Origin: Synechococcus sp. SP2 MAG
GTDB lineage: Bacteria > Cyanobacteriota > Cyanobacteriia > PCC-6307 > Cyanobiaceae
Direction of reading: 5' to 3'
Length of the DNA stretch: 50,214 nt
Assembly: GCA_030756895.1 (NCBI GenBank)
Contig: JAVBIX010000018.1
Span: 1-50,214 of the forward strand
How positions within the stretch are numbered: position 1 is the stretch's first letter; every line of letters begins with the position of its first letter. The translations under genes and the position numbers were made by a program. Below the pieces are notes generated by a model. That model was given only the letters and a program-made list of their open reading frames with translations, was not told where the DNA came from and did no database searches. Below are positions 1-7,409 of the stretch, in pieces.

Positions 1-542
1 GCCATTGACTTGGCAAAAGAAGTTGTGTTGAGCATCCCAGGTAGGTTAATTGAGTGGTATCCAATATTCACCACTACAAGGTGTTATCCGAGGTCGGAAT
101 CGCAAAGCTTTCTGATCGTTCTGCATTGTTTTCTAAAAGTCCAAGCATCCAAACCCCAGTCGAATTTTGGTAGAGCTTCAGACCTGCCTTGTTGCTGTTA
201 GAACCAGAAGGCTTGGCCAGAATGGCCGTTGATATAACCACAATTCAAGTATCAATAAAGTATGTAAGGCATGAGTTGATGCTGTTGGCGAAGTTGTAGA
301 AGATTACATTATAATTGAACAAAAATACCTGGTCTAATCGAGGTAGGTAGATTGTTAAGGATATCTCTGGACGAATGCTCTGGGAAGAAAGTTATGGAAC
401 AGGCGAGAACCCAAGAATGACATCATAAGTGATCTGGAACCCATGACCGCGGTGACAACAATCAGCACAAACTAAACGCGTTATTTAGTTTTCATCTGCA
501 CCAAAATATATACACTCCTTTTCTGCTGTCGAAGAATTAGAA
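1..542. other. Gene-poor left edge
   Basis: I see no convincing gene here. One plus-strand frame is open from the left boundary to about base 201, but its composition (several clustered Arg, Ser and Cys residues at the end) does not look like a conserved protein. It could be the tail or remnant of something that starts outside the window. No tRNA, hairpin terminator or repeat was recognised. Confidence 0.4.
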
Positions 543-1265
543 TTAATCAACACTTTCCAATCGATTATAAGCTCGGTTTTTATAAATAAATCTCAACTCT
601 TCGGATGTAGGAGCACCAGAGGCAAACTTTTTAGTTTCAGACGGAGGCAAGGTATCTATCCTCTGACAAAAATCCTTGATTGATCTCTTCACAAAATAAG
701 GCAAAGTAGTCCTCCATGACCTGTTAGCTTTTGACCATTTTGCAGTTTTATCTTTGCAATCAACTATTGCCAAACTGCTTTCTTCTTTGAAAGTCTCTAG
801 TTGGCCGGGCTTGCCTGGGTGCCATCTACGAGTAGCAGGATAAGTAGTACATACACTCTTTTTTTGCTTCCATTCACAGGTGGTTCTTTCAGGCTCCCTC
901 GCTCCATAATATCCATCAGTAGGAGACACAGGAGGAACATAATCCCTTTGGACATAGGAAAATTGGAAATATCTACCGAAGGTAGATCTAACCAATAGCT
1001 TTTCAGTAGTTTTGGGTTTTATGAATGTAATACTCATGCCAAAGGGAGCTGCGTAAGAAGTCCACCCTTCATATAACTCATCTTGCAGAAAATCAATTAC
1101 TTGTTTAGGGGGGACTTTTTTGTTTTCTAATTCATTGTTGATATTCACACATCCTGAATAATCCTTTACCTCCATGCATAGCCGGTGAATCTCGGGGTCA
1201 ACTATCGCTAAGGCTGGAGTGCTCGCAAGCAGAGCTGGCAGAGCAAAAAAGAAGAGTTGCTTCAT
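543..1265 (-). CDS. Exported protein of unknown function
   Basis: The gene encodes 240 aa. The N-terminus is a clear Sec signal peptide: Lys at position 3, then a Phe/Leu/Ala-rich core ending in an ALA-type cleavage site near residue 20. The mature part starts with a segment holding the pattern HRLCMEVKDYSGCV (two Cys about 10 residues apart), a pattern I associate with many short secreted cyanobacterial proteins of unknown role. Two more Cys lie in the middle region (CEWKQKKSVC) and further ones at DCKD and FCQR, so disulphides outside the cytoplasm are plausible. The rest is rich in Lys, Tyr and Trp with no domain I recognise. It stands alone on the minus strand. Its start codon lies just inside the left end of the duplicated segment described separately. 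Function is not inferred beyond an exported location. Confidence 0.7.
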   Translation of the reverse strand: MKQLFFFALPALLASTPALAIVDPEIHRLCMEVKDYSGCVNINNELENKKVPPKQVIDFLQDELYEGWTSYAAPFGMSITFIKPKTTEKLLVRSTFGRYFQFSYVQRDYVPPVSPTDGYYGAREPERTTCEWKQKKSVCTTYPATRRWHPGKPGQLETFKEESSLAIVDCKDKTAKWSKANRSWRTTLPYFVKRSIKDFCQRIDTLPPSETKKFASGAPTSEELRFIYKNRAYNRLESVD

Positions 1266-1692
1266 CTGTAAGCCAGGGTTAGAGGCATTTTACTTATTCA
1301 GTCGAAATATGCATTGCGTAAAGCGGTTCAATGCGAAAGTTGCAATGTGGGACGTTGCGACAAAATGGAATTATGAGCAGAACCCAGCGAATCGTCATTA
1401 CGACAGACCTTTTGGCGATCTTTGTTCCAGCCATCCTCTGGTTACCAGTGAGGTGGCTAGGCAGCGGCGCTCTTCGCAATGCGCTGTGAGGCGTGTCTTA
1501 CTTAGTTCCAAGTGGGCATTGCCCCGTTGATGGGAACGTCTGCAATTATCGACTTCGCAATCCCTTGTGGCGTTTTTGCCTGCATTATTGCTCGCATTTG
1601 ACGTTGAGCCACAAATGCCACCAACGGTAAAAATGCAACCATTGATATTGATCTCAAGTCCCTAACGACGCATCTAATTAACTGACTGCTCT
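1261..1692. repeat. Diverged long direct repeat, copy A
   Basis: This segment aligns by eye from end to end with 7691-8123, in the same orientation and with few indels. It begins with a shared TTCATCTGTAAGCC and ends near a shared TGACTGCTCT. The first 60 bases match at roughly three quarters of positions. Sequence immediately left of the two copies is unrelated. It carries the broken copy of a small membrane-protein gene. The pair looks like an old segmental duplication about 6.4 kb apart, with copy B next to the recombinase gene. Confidence 0.75.
1373..1603 (+). pseudogene. Broken copy of the 78-aa membrane protein at 7803
   Basis: The reading frame opens with ATG at 1373 and parallels the intact gene at 7803 (MSRTQRIV... 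against MNRTQRIV...), with a similar hydrophobic stretch. Codon 39 is TGA (1487-1489) where the intact copy has TGG (Trp). A one-base deletion in the downstream 'agtgggcat' segment, against 'agttgggcag' in the intact copy, then shifts the frame. Homology at the DNA level continues to about 1603, so the remainder of the gene is present but untranslatable. Differences between the copies fall at all three codon positions with only a slight third-position excess, as expected for relaxed selection. A 61-aa frame on the opposite strand stays open in both copies, but it begins with TTG in both and I treat it as a shadow. Confidence 0.65.
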
Positions 1693-1979
1693 GACAGCTT
1701 CAACGTCTGCGTTGAACTCCTCTTCCAGATCCTGAGTGGATCTCCAAGCCAGTCATCCAGTCAAGCAGCCTAATGCAGGCAAGGAAACATAAAAGACCTA
1801 GAGCAGTTAATGCTGGCATCAGACACACTACGTTCACTTACAAAGCAGTAGTGATCCACTATGTAAACCAAATAAGGTAAATGCCTATGGAATTAATGAA
1901 GGAGATGCCCTACATACTGGCACAAGCATCTCGCACAGATGAAATTTTGATGGGAATATATTCAGAATACTATCAAAAA

Positions 1980-3179
1980 ATGAAAATAAAATCTATATTA
2001 CTGGGCTGTATTTTTGCTCAATTAATGATCCCATCAGATGCGTTCGCATCGCCATGGAGAAGCGGGCCAACGGAGACAAAAACACGTAGGTCTTTAGTAT
2101 CTAAAGAAGAATTTGGCTATGAATCCTGCGAATCTGTAAATACTGCCTTAAAGCTTAAGACAAATTGTGCCACAAGGTCCGACCAACAAGTAAAATTCAC
2201 AGAGCTTGAGAGAAACCTACAGCAGGGTTTTATTTACGCCTCTAAGTATTTTCAGAACTTAAACAGTTCTGAAGGTGGTGATACAATTATCAATGGCATG
2301 CGCAATGATTTATTATCAGGAATAGTGTCTGCTGGGAACAAATATGTAAACCAAGAAGTAAAAAAGATACCTTTTTTAAGCCAAGCTGAGCTTCAAATAG
2401 ACTTGAATTCAGAAGCTGATTTTACATATCGCATAAATAGTCTAGTTAAAATTAAAGGTCTTGGAGAAGACGCAGATGGTAAATCAATGGGCTTGATATT
2501 TGCTCAAGGCAATGTGATCGCAACTGCATCTAGCAACGCTACGACCAACCTAGGTTTGGGTGCACGTAAACGAATTAATGACAATGCGATGGTTGGGGTC
2601 AATGCATTTTGGGACTACAGGATGACATCTTATAGTTCTGCTTACTCGCGCTGGGGAGCGGGCGCAGAGCTTTGGTGGGATGATTTTAAGCTGATAAATA
2701 ATTGGTATATTGCAGGTACTGGTACCAAAAATGTAGAAATAGACGGTTCAGCGTTTAAAGAAAGAGTGGTTCCTGGATGGGATCTTGCAATGAAATACCG
2801 ACTTCCAGATTATCCGCAACTAGCGTTTGGTATTCGCGGTTTTCGATGGGATTATTTAAAGAGAGATGACAATATAGGAGTTGAAGGTTCAATTGACTGG
2901 AATATTACACCACGAACAAGTCTTGCCGCATGGGTTTCTAACGAAAACCCCGCATATCCAACTTCATCTAATTCTGCATTAGACAAAAGAAACTCAGACA
3001 CATATTTCGGAGTAAAATTTGCTCTTAAGTTACGTCCTCTAAACTACAGTAAAGGTAAAGACAAAATAGGTAACTTGATTACCGAGATGACTCAGCCTGT
3101 TTCCAGAAAGTATGAAGTTCTATTAGAGCGTTATTCAGAACAGTCGTCTGCATTCCAAGTCAGAGCCATAGGACTCTAA
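1980..3179 (+). CDS. Stand-alone inverse-autotransporter (intimin/invasin-type) beta-barrel
   Basis: A 399-aa protein when started at ATG 1980, chosen because it gives an ideal signal peptide (KIK, then a hydrophobic core ending AFA at residue 23). An in-frame ATG at 1881 would add 33 residues. Residues 23-135 are a helical-looking, Gln/Asn-containing region with two Cys. From about residue 140 the sequence follows the inverse autotransporter barrel family (PF11924): GLIFAQGN (171-178), TNLGLGARKRI (189-199), VGVNAFWDYRMTS (205-217), SRWGAGAELWWDDFKL (223-238), then ERVVPGWDL...YRLPDYPQL (261-281), the counterpart of the family's ERPANGWDL...LPAYPQL. Near the end, EMTQPVSRKYEVLLERY (369-385) resembles the linker that passes up the barrel in intimin. 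The protein stops about 14 residues later, with no Ig-like, lectin or LysM domain. Expected location is the outer membrane. A secreted protein gene follows after 39 bases. AT-rich composition suggests acquisition by transfer. Confidence 0.8.
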   Translation: MKIKSILLGCIFAQLMIPSDAFASPWRSGPTETKTRRSLVSKEEFGYESCESVNTALKLKTNCATRSDQQVKFTELERNLQQGFIYASKYFQNLNSSEGGDTIINGMRNDLLSGIVSAGNKYVNQEVKKIPFLSQAELQIDLNSEADFTYRINSLVKIKGLGEDADGKSMGLIFAQGNVIATASSNATTNLGLGARKRINDNAMVGVNAFWDYRMTSYSSAYSRWGAGAELWWDDFKLINNWYIAGTGTKNVEIDGSAFKERVVPGWDLAMKYRLPDYPQLAFGIRGFRWDYLKRDDNIGVEGSIDWNITPRTSLAAWVSNENPAYPTSSNSALDKRNSDTYFGVKFALKLRPLNYSKGKDKIGNLITEMTQPVSRKYEVLLERYSEQSSAFQVRAIGL

Positions 3180-3218
3180 ATTTAAGCCTTCTCTTAAGTC
3201 TATTAATCCATTCTTTTC

Positions 3219-4043
3219 ATGAAATTTTCTAAACTTCTTACCACGCTCGGATTTTTGTCATTAACACTTCTGACTACTCCTGTTAGATCTGAAGAAAAAG
3301 TTTGCGAGTCCAATCCCTCTGACATGAGTTCTGTTAATGAATATTGCACTACGACGCCTCAAAACTATGAGGTGATCATATACAAGTTGGGACTCTGCAC
3401 TGCTGATCCGCTTACTGGAAGTGGTTTTTCGGATGCTTCTTGCAATACAGTCTATAGCTCATCTAGCAATACAAGAATTAATTTATCTCCAGGTTCTGTC
3501 CTTAATTTGAACGGCACAAGTGTACTGCCACAGGTAAATCAATACTTGTTTGCTTACGTAATCATGTCCCCAACTTTCAGATTAAAATTTAAGTATGAAC
3601 TCAACGATAACACTTATTATTCAAAAGGCGGATCTTCATTAGCCTCTGAATTCACTAAAAATGCTACATCAAATCCTTCTGAAGCCAGCACATTTGACGA
3701 AACTCTTGATAGTTTTGATGATGCGTCAAACGACCATCTTGCAAATGCTGGACCTATTTCTGTTCCGGGAGGCAGCATCAGGGCTTTATTGGCCAAAGCT
3801 GATTTAACTGCATCAACCAATTCTGGTGAAACTGTGCGTCTCATCGCGGTTTTTCAGCCTAGTCAACTACAAGCCATAAATGTTAAATCAGGTCTTAAAA
3901 CGTTCGACATAAAGTTCACTGTTGGAAATATTGGAGGTGCTGTTGAATCATGTGCTCCCGCAGAATATGGTAGCGGGTCTAGCTCGGTAGTATGTGGTTT
4001 CGGCTCTGGCCCATTTGCACCAAGCTTCACGCTTGGCTATTAA
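3219..4043 (+). CDS. Secreted cysteine-containing protein, partner of the barrel gene
   Basis: 274 aa with a strong signal peptide (MKFSK, then a Leu/Thr core, cleavage near residue 24). The mature protein has six Cys: 29, 43, 60 and 75 near the N-terminus and 245 and 259 near the C-terminus, so three disulphides are possible. The first domain reads NYEVIIYKLGLCTADPL...SCNTV, a beta-strand-rich pattern (aromatic/charged strand, LC, short loop, C) that I have seen in other small marine bacterial exported proteins without known function. The middle is Ser/Asn/Thr-rich, and the end is Gly/Ser-rich, closing with a hydrophobic FTLGY. It follows the barrel gene by 39 bases on the same strand and shares its AT-rich composition, so co-transcription is likely. 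It could be a surface subunit exported with or anchored by the barrel, but that is inference. Confidence 0.7.
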   Translation: MKFSKLLTTLGFLSLTLLTTPVRSEEKVCESNPSDMSSVNEYCTTTPQNYEVIIYKLGLCTADPLTGSGFSDASCNTVYSSSSNTRINLSPGSVLNLNGTSVLPQVNQYLFAYVIMSPTFRLKFKYELNDNTYYSKGGSSLASEFTKNATSNPSEASTFDETLDSFDDASNDHLANAGPISVPGGSIRALLAKADLTASTNSGETVRLIAVFQPSQLQAINVKSGLKTFDIKFTVGNIGGAVESCAPAEYGSGSSSVVCGFGSGPFAPSFTLGY

Positions 4044-4048
4044 TAGCC
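4035..4048. promoter_or_regulatory. 14-bp perfect palindrome over the stop codon
   Basis: GGCTATTAATAGCC is self-complementary and spans the stop codon of the secreted-protein gene. It is followed by TTGAATTTT. As RNA it gives only a short five-pair stem, so it is a weak terminator candidate, or a dyad binding site. Confidence 0.25.
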
Positions 4049-4463
4049 TTGAATTTTCAAATCATTGTTTAGCCTTAAAACAATATCGAAATTAGCATGT
4101 TACAAAAGATGCAACATTCAGACTATTAATTTTAAAAATTTCGAATCACGATATTTCGGAAATACTTTATTTTCATAAATGGCTGCTGCACATGGTCGAA
4201 GCTAGGAAACATTCCCAACATTAAAAAAGAAGCCTCAGCCTTTGTCGGGGTATGCCTTCGCAACTGACAGCAGTAATGCTTGTTAACGCGGTCACAGCTG
4301 AGGGTCTTGAAACTGTGGTTATGGAAAAGCCATAGACACAGCGCTAGCATAGGATTTGAATTATTAATTCCTTACCTTGATCAAGGGAAGAGCCACGTCT
4401 AAATGATTGAGTCAAGTCAACCTTTATCGTGAAGGATGGCTTGACTCTTTATGTTCTGAACGA
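4049..4463. other. Gene-free AT-rich interval with a possible hairpin
   Basis: I find no convincing coding region in this interval. GAGTCAAG (4409-4416) and CTTGACTC (4440-4447) form an eight-pair stem around a 23-base loop, followed by TTT on the plus strand. It lies between convergent genes (3219-4043 plus, 4464-4712 minus) and may act as a weak two-way terminator. A 72-codon minus-strand frame here (4132-4350) has an odd composition and no visible ribosome site. Confidence 0.35.
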
Positions 4464-4712
4464 CTACTGGCGAAGCCTCAACCAAATTTCGGGATTCGAT
4501 GCTGAACCAGCAAAAAAACCTTTGCTGTCGATTGCTGCATATGCAACAACGAGTTGATCAATCGAAACCTCTAGAAAAGTTCCCCGATCTTCTTCGACGA
4601 TATAAATACTATAAACTTCATCATTATATTCAATAGATAGAGCTCGGCCTTTTGAGGTATAAGCTTTACTTGCAATGCTTTCAATAGCTTCAACGACTTC
4701 GGATCTATTCAT
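4464..4712 (-). CDS. Small acidic protein of unknown function
   Basis: 82 aa, ATG start, with no signal peptide or membrane segment. The N-terminus looks like an amphipathic helix (SEVVEAIESIASKAYTSKG), followed by alternating strands (LSIEYNDEVYSIYIVEEDR, then FLEVSIDQLVVAYAAIDSKG). Composition is natural for a small folded alpha/beta protein, which is the main support for calling it a gene. I do not recognise a family. It lies upstream of a terminator-like hairpin at 4409-4447 and downstream of the tautomerase gene on the same strand, about 200 bases apart, so it probably has its own promoter. Confidence 0.55.
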   Translation of the reverse strand: MNRSEVVEAIESIASKAYTSKGRALSIEYNDEVYSIYIVEEDRGTFLEVSIDQLVVAYAAIDSKGFFAGSASNPEIWLRLRQ

Positions 4713-4915
4713 AAATACTTTGGCTTCATCTTGTATTTAATCTTATACCTACCCACAGGGGAGAGATTGGTGAAAAATTTTCCTGAGAAACACGCTGTCG
4801 ATTCTCCACTGACGCAAACCCTGAAGCTTTTCTTGTAGGCCCTCAACATAAATAATCGCTGACCACTAGGCATTAAGGATTCAGCCATTAGATCTCAACC
4901 GCAGCTATGGAAAGT

Positions 4916-5254
4916 TCAACCGAAAGTACGCCCATTCCACCCCCAGTGCGAAGCATTTACATCATCAAATCCAATATAAATCCGATCCTTAGAGATGCCT
5001 AAAGATGCCTTGATCAACTCACAAAATTGATCTGACATTTCTGGAGGAGTCAATGCTCCAATGGACTTGATCTCGACATAAGCACAGGGCTCATTACTAC
5101 CCGCGAAGGTCATTGGAACACCGGATTCCAAAAGCGTCATTACATACGACTCAGGCTTCCTTGTAGCACTGGCAAGAGCCGCGGAAAACTTTTTCAGAAG
5201 AGCATCTGGAGCATGAACATCTGAAATATTTGTCTTGACGTTAATGAGAGGCAT
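4916..5254 (-). CDS. MIF/phenylpyruvate tautomerase family protein
   Basis: 112 aa, the usual length for the macrophage migration inhibitory factor superfamily. It begins MPLINVKTN, so Pro2, which serves as the catalytic base after Met removal, is present. Further family marks are SYVMTLLESGVPMTFAGS (the counterpart of YV.V.......F.GS), CAYVEIKSIG, and the C-terminal part DRIYIGFDDVNASHWGWNGRTFG, matching the MIF ending with a Trp-Gly-Trp-Asn-Gly turn. Family members are trimers that tautomerise phenylpyruvate or related enols. MIF homologues are known from marine picocyanobacteria, but the physiological substrate there is uncertain. No neighbouring pathway gene indicates a substrate. The short gap to the upstream gene holds nothing I recognise. 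Confidence 0.88.
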   Translation of the reverse strand: MPLINVKTNISDVHAPDALLKKFSAALASATRKPESYVMTLLESGVPMTFAGSNEPCAYVEIKSIGALTPPEMSDQFCELIKASLGISKDRIYIGFDDVNASHWGWNGRTFG

Positions 5255-5442
5255 CTTTAATAAGATAATAGATACACATCATGGCTCGTAAGGCTGATTG
5301 CGTAGCCACGCTGTTTCCTACTTCTGCTCCTCGCCCGTCACGCCTTTCAGTCGCTTGAAGGACGGTAGATGCCGGAGGTCCTTTTCTCAACCCACCGCAA
5401 GACACTAATAACCGCCGCAGATAGAAGAACTAGTGGTTCTGC

Positions 5443-5952
5443 TTACTGCGTAAGCCACTCAGACTTGACCTGAAACGTCAGAACCCCCACGTCGTCTCCC
5501 TCGTCTCCCTCTGTGATGGCGACACAAGCCAAACAACCATTTTCAAAAGCTTCCCTGGACTTACTGGCAAACTTCGCAGCATCATCATGGGACCAACAAG
5601 CTGGTCCTCTCTCGTCTCTTTCTTTCACGTAGGAGTCCCACACCTCAGCGAACTCCTCACCGTCAGGACCATTAATGAGCTCCTTGACGGCTTCCTGTGC
5701 ACCTAACTGCTTGTGTCTCGCCATAAAGGCCCTCATCAAGGGATGGTCGATCACACGTGAAGTGGTTATGACACCAGTGACTCCACGAACAGTCGTTGCG
5801 ATGACTCGCTTTGGGTCTTTCCGAGTGTCGATAGCCATTACTGGACAACCCAAGTCCCATCCGTCTCTCATCTTCAGCTCTCTCGCTGACTGAGCCAACT
5901 GACCTTTTAGTTCGTTGATGAGGGTGCTGACGAGAGTGGTCGGATCTGCCAT
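5443..5952 (-). CDS. Hypothetical protein, 169 aa
   Basis: A cytoplasmic-looking protein with an ATG start and no signal peptide or membrane span. The N-terminal 25 residues form a probable amphipathic helix (TLVSTLINELKGQLAQSARELKM, slightly abridged here). A strand-rich part follows, with PVMAIDTRKDPKRVIATTVR. Later comes a helical, charged part (EFAEVWDSYVKERDERG) and a C-terminal segment with two Cys in ENGCLACVAI. The composition is coding-like throughout and richer in G/C than the barrel region. I do not recognise the family. It is followed and preceded by other small minus-strand genes of unknown function in the same accessory region. Confidence 0.6.
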   Translation of the reverse strand: MADPTTLVSTLINELKGQLAQSARELKMRDGWDLGCPVMAIDTRKDPKRVIATTVRGVTGVITTSRVIDHPLMRAFMARHKQLGAQEAVKELINGPDGEEFAEVWDSYVKERDERGPACWSHDDAAKFASKSREAFENGCLACVAITEGDEGDDVGVLTFQVKSEWLTQ

Positions 5953-5975
5953 CTGACGAGGCTACCGACTGAAGA

Positions 5976-6009
5976 CACAAAAACGCCCTGCAACTTCAAT
6001 TTGAAGGGC
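5976..6009 (-). terminator. Probable intrinsic terminator downstream of the 6063-6568 gene pair
   Basis: Read on the minus strand, GCCCT (6009-6005) pairs with AGGGC (5989-5985), an inner TTCAA/TTGAA pairing lies between them, and GTTTTTG follows immediately. It sits just after the end of the gene at 6063-6380 and before the gene at 5443-5952. Confidence 0.45.
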
Positions 6010-6062
6010 TTCCACCTGTTGGCGAGGATCTTTCAACTGAACGGAGATGCTGCGTATCACTC

Positions 6063-6380
6063 CTAAAATAATGATCTTGAATAGTCAGCGAGCTTTTGGC
6101 TCTCAGCGGCTCTTGATCGATAAAGGTCTAGCAGATATTCCGACATTCGAATGGTTATGACTTCTCCAGTGTGAGCGGTAAACCTCATGCAAACACCACC
6201 TTCAGATTCCAGAACACATTGGGCAGTTGTGGTCTCTGGGTCGATGGATGCATCTAGCTCTTGCTTGGAGATGTATTCCACCTGGATTTTGTGATGGGTG
6301 CAGTACGCCGCTAGATCTTCAATCTCGACCAAGCCGTTTAATCGATGGCTCTTCAGATATGGCACCAGATCGAATCTCAT
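6063..6380 (-). CDS. Hypothetical protein, 105 aa
   Basis: The ATG start overlaps the TGA stop of the upstream gene as ATGA (6377-6380), so the two are almost certainly translationally coupled. The product is cytoplasmic-looking. It has an N-terminal helix-rich part (RFDLVPYLKSHRLNGLVEIEDL), then a strand-rich core (QCVLESEGGVCMRFTAHTG) and a C-terminal helix (EYLLDLYRSRAAESQKLADY). Both halves have natural composition. I recognise no domain. The probable terminator 50-90 bases downstream closes this two-gene unit. Confidence 0.6.
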   Translation of the reverse strand: MRFDLVPYLKSHRLNGLVEIEDLAAYCTHHKIQVEYISKQELDASIDPETTTAQCVLESEGGVCMRFTAHTGEVITIRMSEYLLDLYRSRAAESQKLADYSRSLF

Positions 6381-6568
6381 ACTCTTGCTCTTTCTTGTGC
6401 CAACTGCTCCGACAGAGCTTGCACCATCTCGGTGAGCAGCTGCAACTCAGACTCGACCTCAACAGCTACATCTCTTCCAAACTCTTCACTGCCGAGTGCC
6501 ATCAAAGACCTGTAGCCATCAGAGAGAACACCACACCATTTGATGATGGTGAATAGCTGATGGGACAT
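6377..6568 (-). CDS. Small coiled-coil protein
   Basis: 63 aa, ATG start. Residues 35-63 form a likely coiled-coil or long amphipathic helix with a leucine heptad feel (VESELQLLTEMVQALSEQLA). The first half carries one Cys and one Trp. It is the first gene of a two-gene minus-strand unit, its stop overlapping the next start by four bases. The 5' end faces the plus-strand small gene at about 6663. I do not recognise the family. Confidence 0.5.
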   Translation of the reverse strand: MSHQLFTIIKWCGVLSDGYRSLMALGSEEFGRDVAVEVESELQLLTEMVQALSEQLAQERARV

Positions 6569-6662
6569 GCAGCACCAGACGGGGCTTATCGAGAAACGAC
6601 TCGTTTCGCGTGTTCGGTCCCTTGGCGGATTTCACCGTCACGATCAAGTGACTTGGCTGGCG

Positions 6663-6863
6663 ATGGTTATCTCATCTTCAAACCAGCCTCAAATGTCTAC
6701 CGAAGTTCGCAACTGGGACGTCGTCGCCAAAGCAATGGAAGCTGCCGGTGCCACGTCAAGCGAGATGTACGTCCGCGCCAAAGCGTTGGCGTTAGGCAAG
6801 CTCGACCCAATGCCCACCAGCTCCCCTGAAGCTCCTTACAGCATTTCAGCTGTAGCTGGCTAA
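6663..6863 (+). CDS. Small conserved-looking protein, start uncertain
   Basis: The convincing part is WDVVAKAMEAAGATSSEMYVRAKAL, followed by a Pro/Ser-rich tail ending at 6863. I chose ATG 6663 (66 aa). ATG 6693 (56 aa, MSTEVRNWDVV) is equally possible. An in-frame ATG at 6567 is unlikely because it overlaps the divergent start of the coiled-coil gene and its translation there looks like noise. The protein is small, Ala-rich and cytoplasmic. A perfect hairpin follows directly. The style matches short picocyanobacterial genes of unknown function. Confidence 0.5.
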   Translation: MVISSSNQPQMSTEVRNWDVVAKAMEAAGATSSEMYVRAKALALGKLDPMPTSSPEAPYSISAVAG

Positions 6864-6873
6864 TCACATACAC

Positions 6874-6899
6874 GGAAGCCCCTCAGCTGTGGGGCTTCC
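6874..6899 (+). terminator. Hairpin after the 6663-6863 gene
   Basis: GGAAGCCCC (6874-6882) pairs perfectly with GGGGCTTCC (6891-6899) around an eight-base loop. It begins ten bases after the stop codon. No long T-run follows (ATCTATTC), so the stem itself would have to cause termination or mRNA 3'-end protection. Confidence 0.55.
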
Positions 6900-6916
6900 A
6901 TCTATTCATATATCAC

Positions 6917-7096
6917 ATGAAGAAGTCTGCCTCTGGTCATCACTATCAAGTCAGGTTTAAGGATCTGCAAGGAGAAATACACGAGGCCAAGGTTTATGCC
7001 CTCGATGCTAAGAATGCTCAGGACTTAGCCATTGAATCAAATGAAGAATTGCAAAAGAGGCCTCATCTGATCACAGCGATTCTAGATGCAGAATGA
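6917..7096 (+). CDS. 59-aa protein of unknown function
   Basis: ATG 6917 to TGA 7096. The sequence starts MKKSASGHHYQVRFKDL and continues with an acidic/Ala-rich part (YALDAKNAQDLAIESNEELQ), ending LITAILDAE. The pattern strand (YQVRFKDL), turn, strand, helix (NAQDLAIESNEEL) is that of a compact alpha/beta peptide in which residues 11-35 resemble the small 'reads an input as a strand then an Ala-rich helix' proteins common in picocyanobacteria. It is one of a run of four short plus-strand genes between the hairpin at 6874 and the recombinase. I do not know a function. Confidence 0.5.
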   Translation: MKKSASGHHYQVRFKDLQGEIHEAKVYALDAKNAQDLAIESNEELQKRPHLITAILDAE

Positions 7097-7127
7097 CAAC
7101 TTTTAATGCTGTCTGTAAATAGCAATA

Positions 7128-7340
7128 ATGAATAAAAAATTCTCAAAATCGAACCCGCAACTTGATGAGGCAATCCTTGAAGCAACTATCCACCATCCTC
7201 ATCGATGGCCTCGAGGCCTGATCTCAGAATTAGCCAAGATTCACAACACTTCCCCTTCATCAGTGTTTAAGCGAAGGGAATCCCTTTGTGGGTTCGTCCG
7301 AACAAATCAAGGTCCTATTGAGCTAGAAAGTGGTATTTAA
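7128..7340 (+). CDS. Small protein with a helix-turn-helix-like segment
   Basis: 70 aa, ATG start, 31 bases after the previous small gene. It is basic. The segment RGLISELAKIHNTSPSSVFKRR (slightly abridged in length terms, residues about 29-50) has the spacing of a helix-turn-helix: LISELAKIHN, turn TSPSS, then VFKRRESL. This would fit a DNA-binding role, but the match is by eye only and the protein has no recognised family. Its position next to a tyrosine recombinase gene would suit an excisionase or small regulator, which is inference. Confidence 0.45.
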   Translation: MNKKFSKSNPQLDEAILEATIHHPHRWPRGLISELAKIHNTSPSSVFKRRESLCGFVRTNQGPIELESGI

Positions 7341-7409
7341 CTAGTATTCCCTCTAGTGAAAACACAATTCAGCTATAGGTGCGCCATATTAGGAATCCAT
7401 TTGGTGACG

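Noticed and set aside
10-201. Open frame at the left edge
   Set aside because: The frame is open from the window edge, but Arg/Ser/Cys-rich composition, no ribosome site and no recognisable pattern make it doubtful. It could be a gene tail, which I cannot confirm.
1294-1479. 61-codon minus-strand frame shared with 7724-7909
   Set aside because: It starts with TTG in both copies and is antisense to a membrane-protein frame. Similarity is explained by the duplicated DNA.
4132-4350. 72-codon minus-strand frame
   Set aside because: Odd composition (His, Cys, Phe clusters), no ribosome site, between convergent genes.
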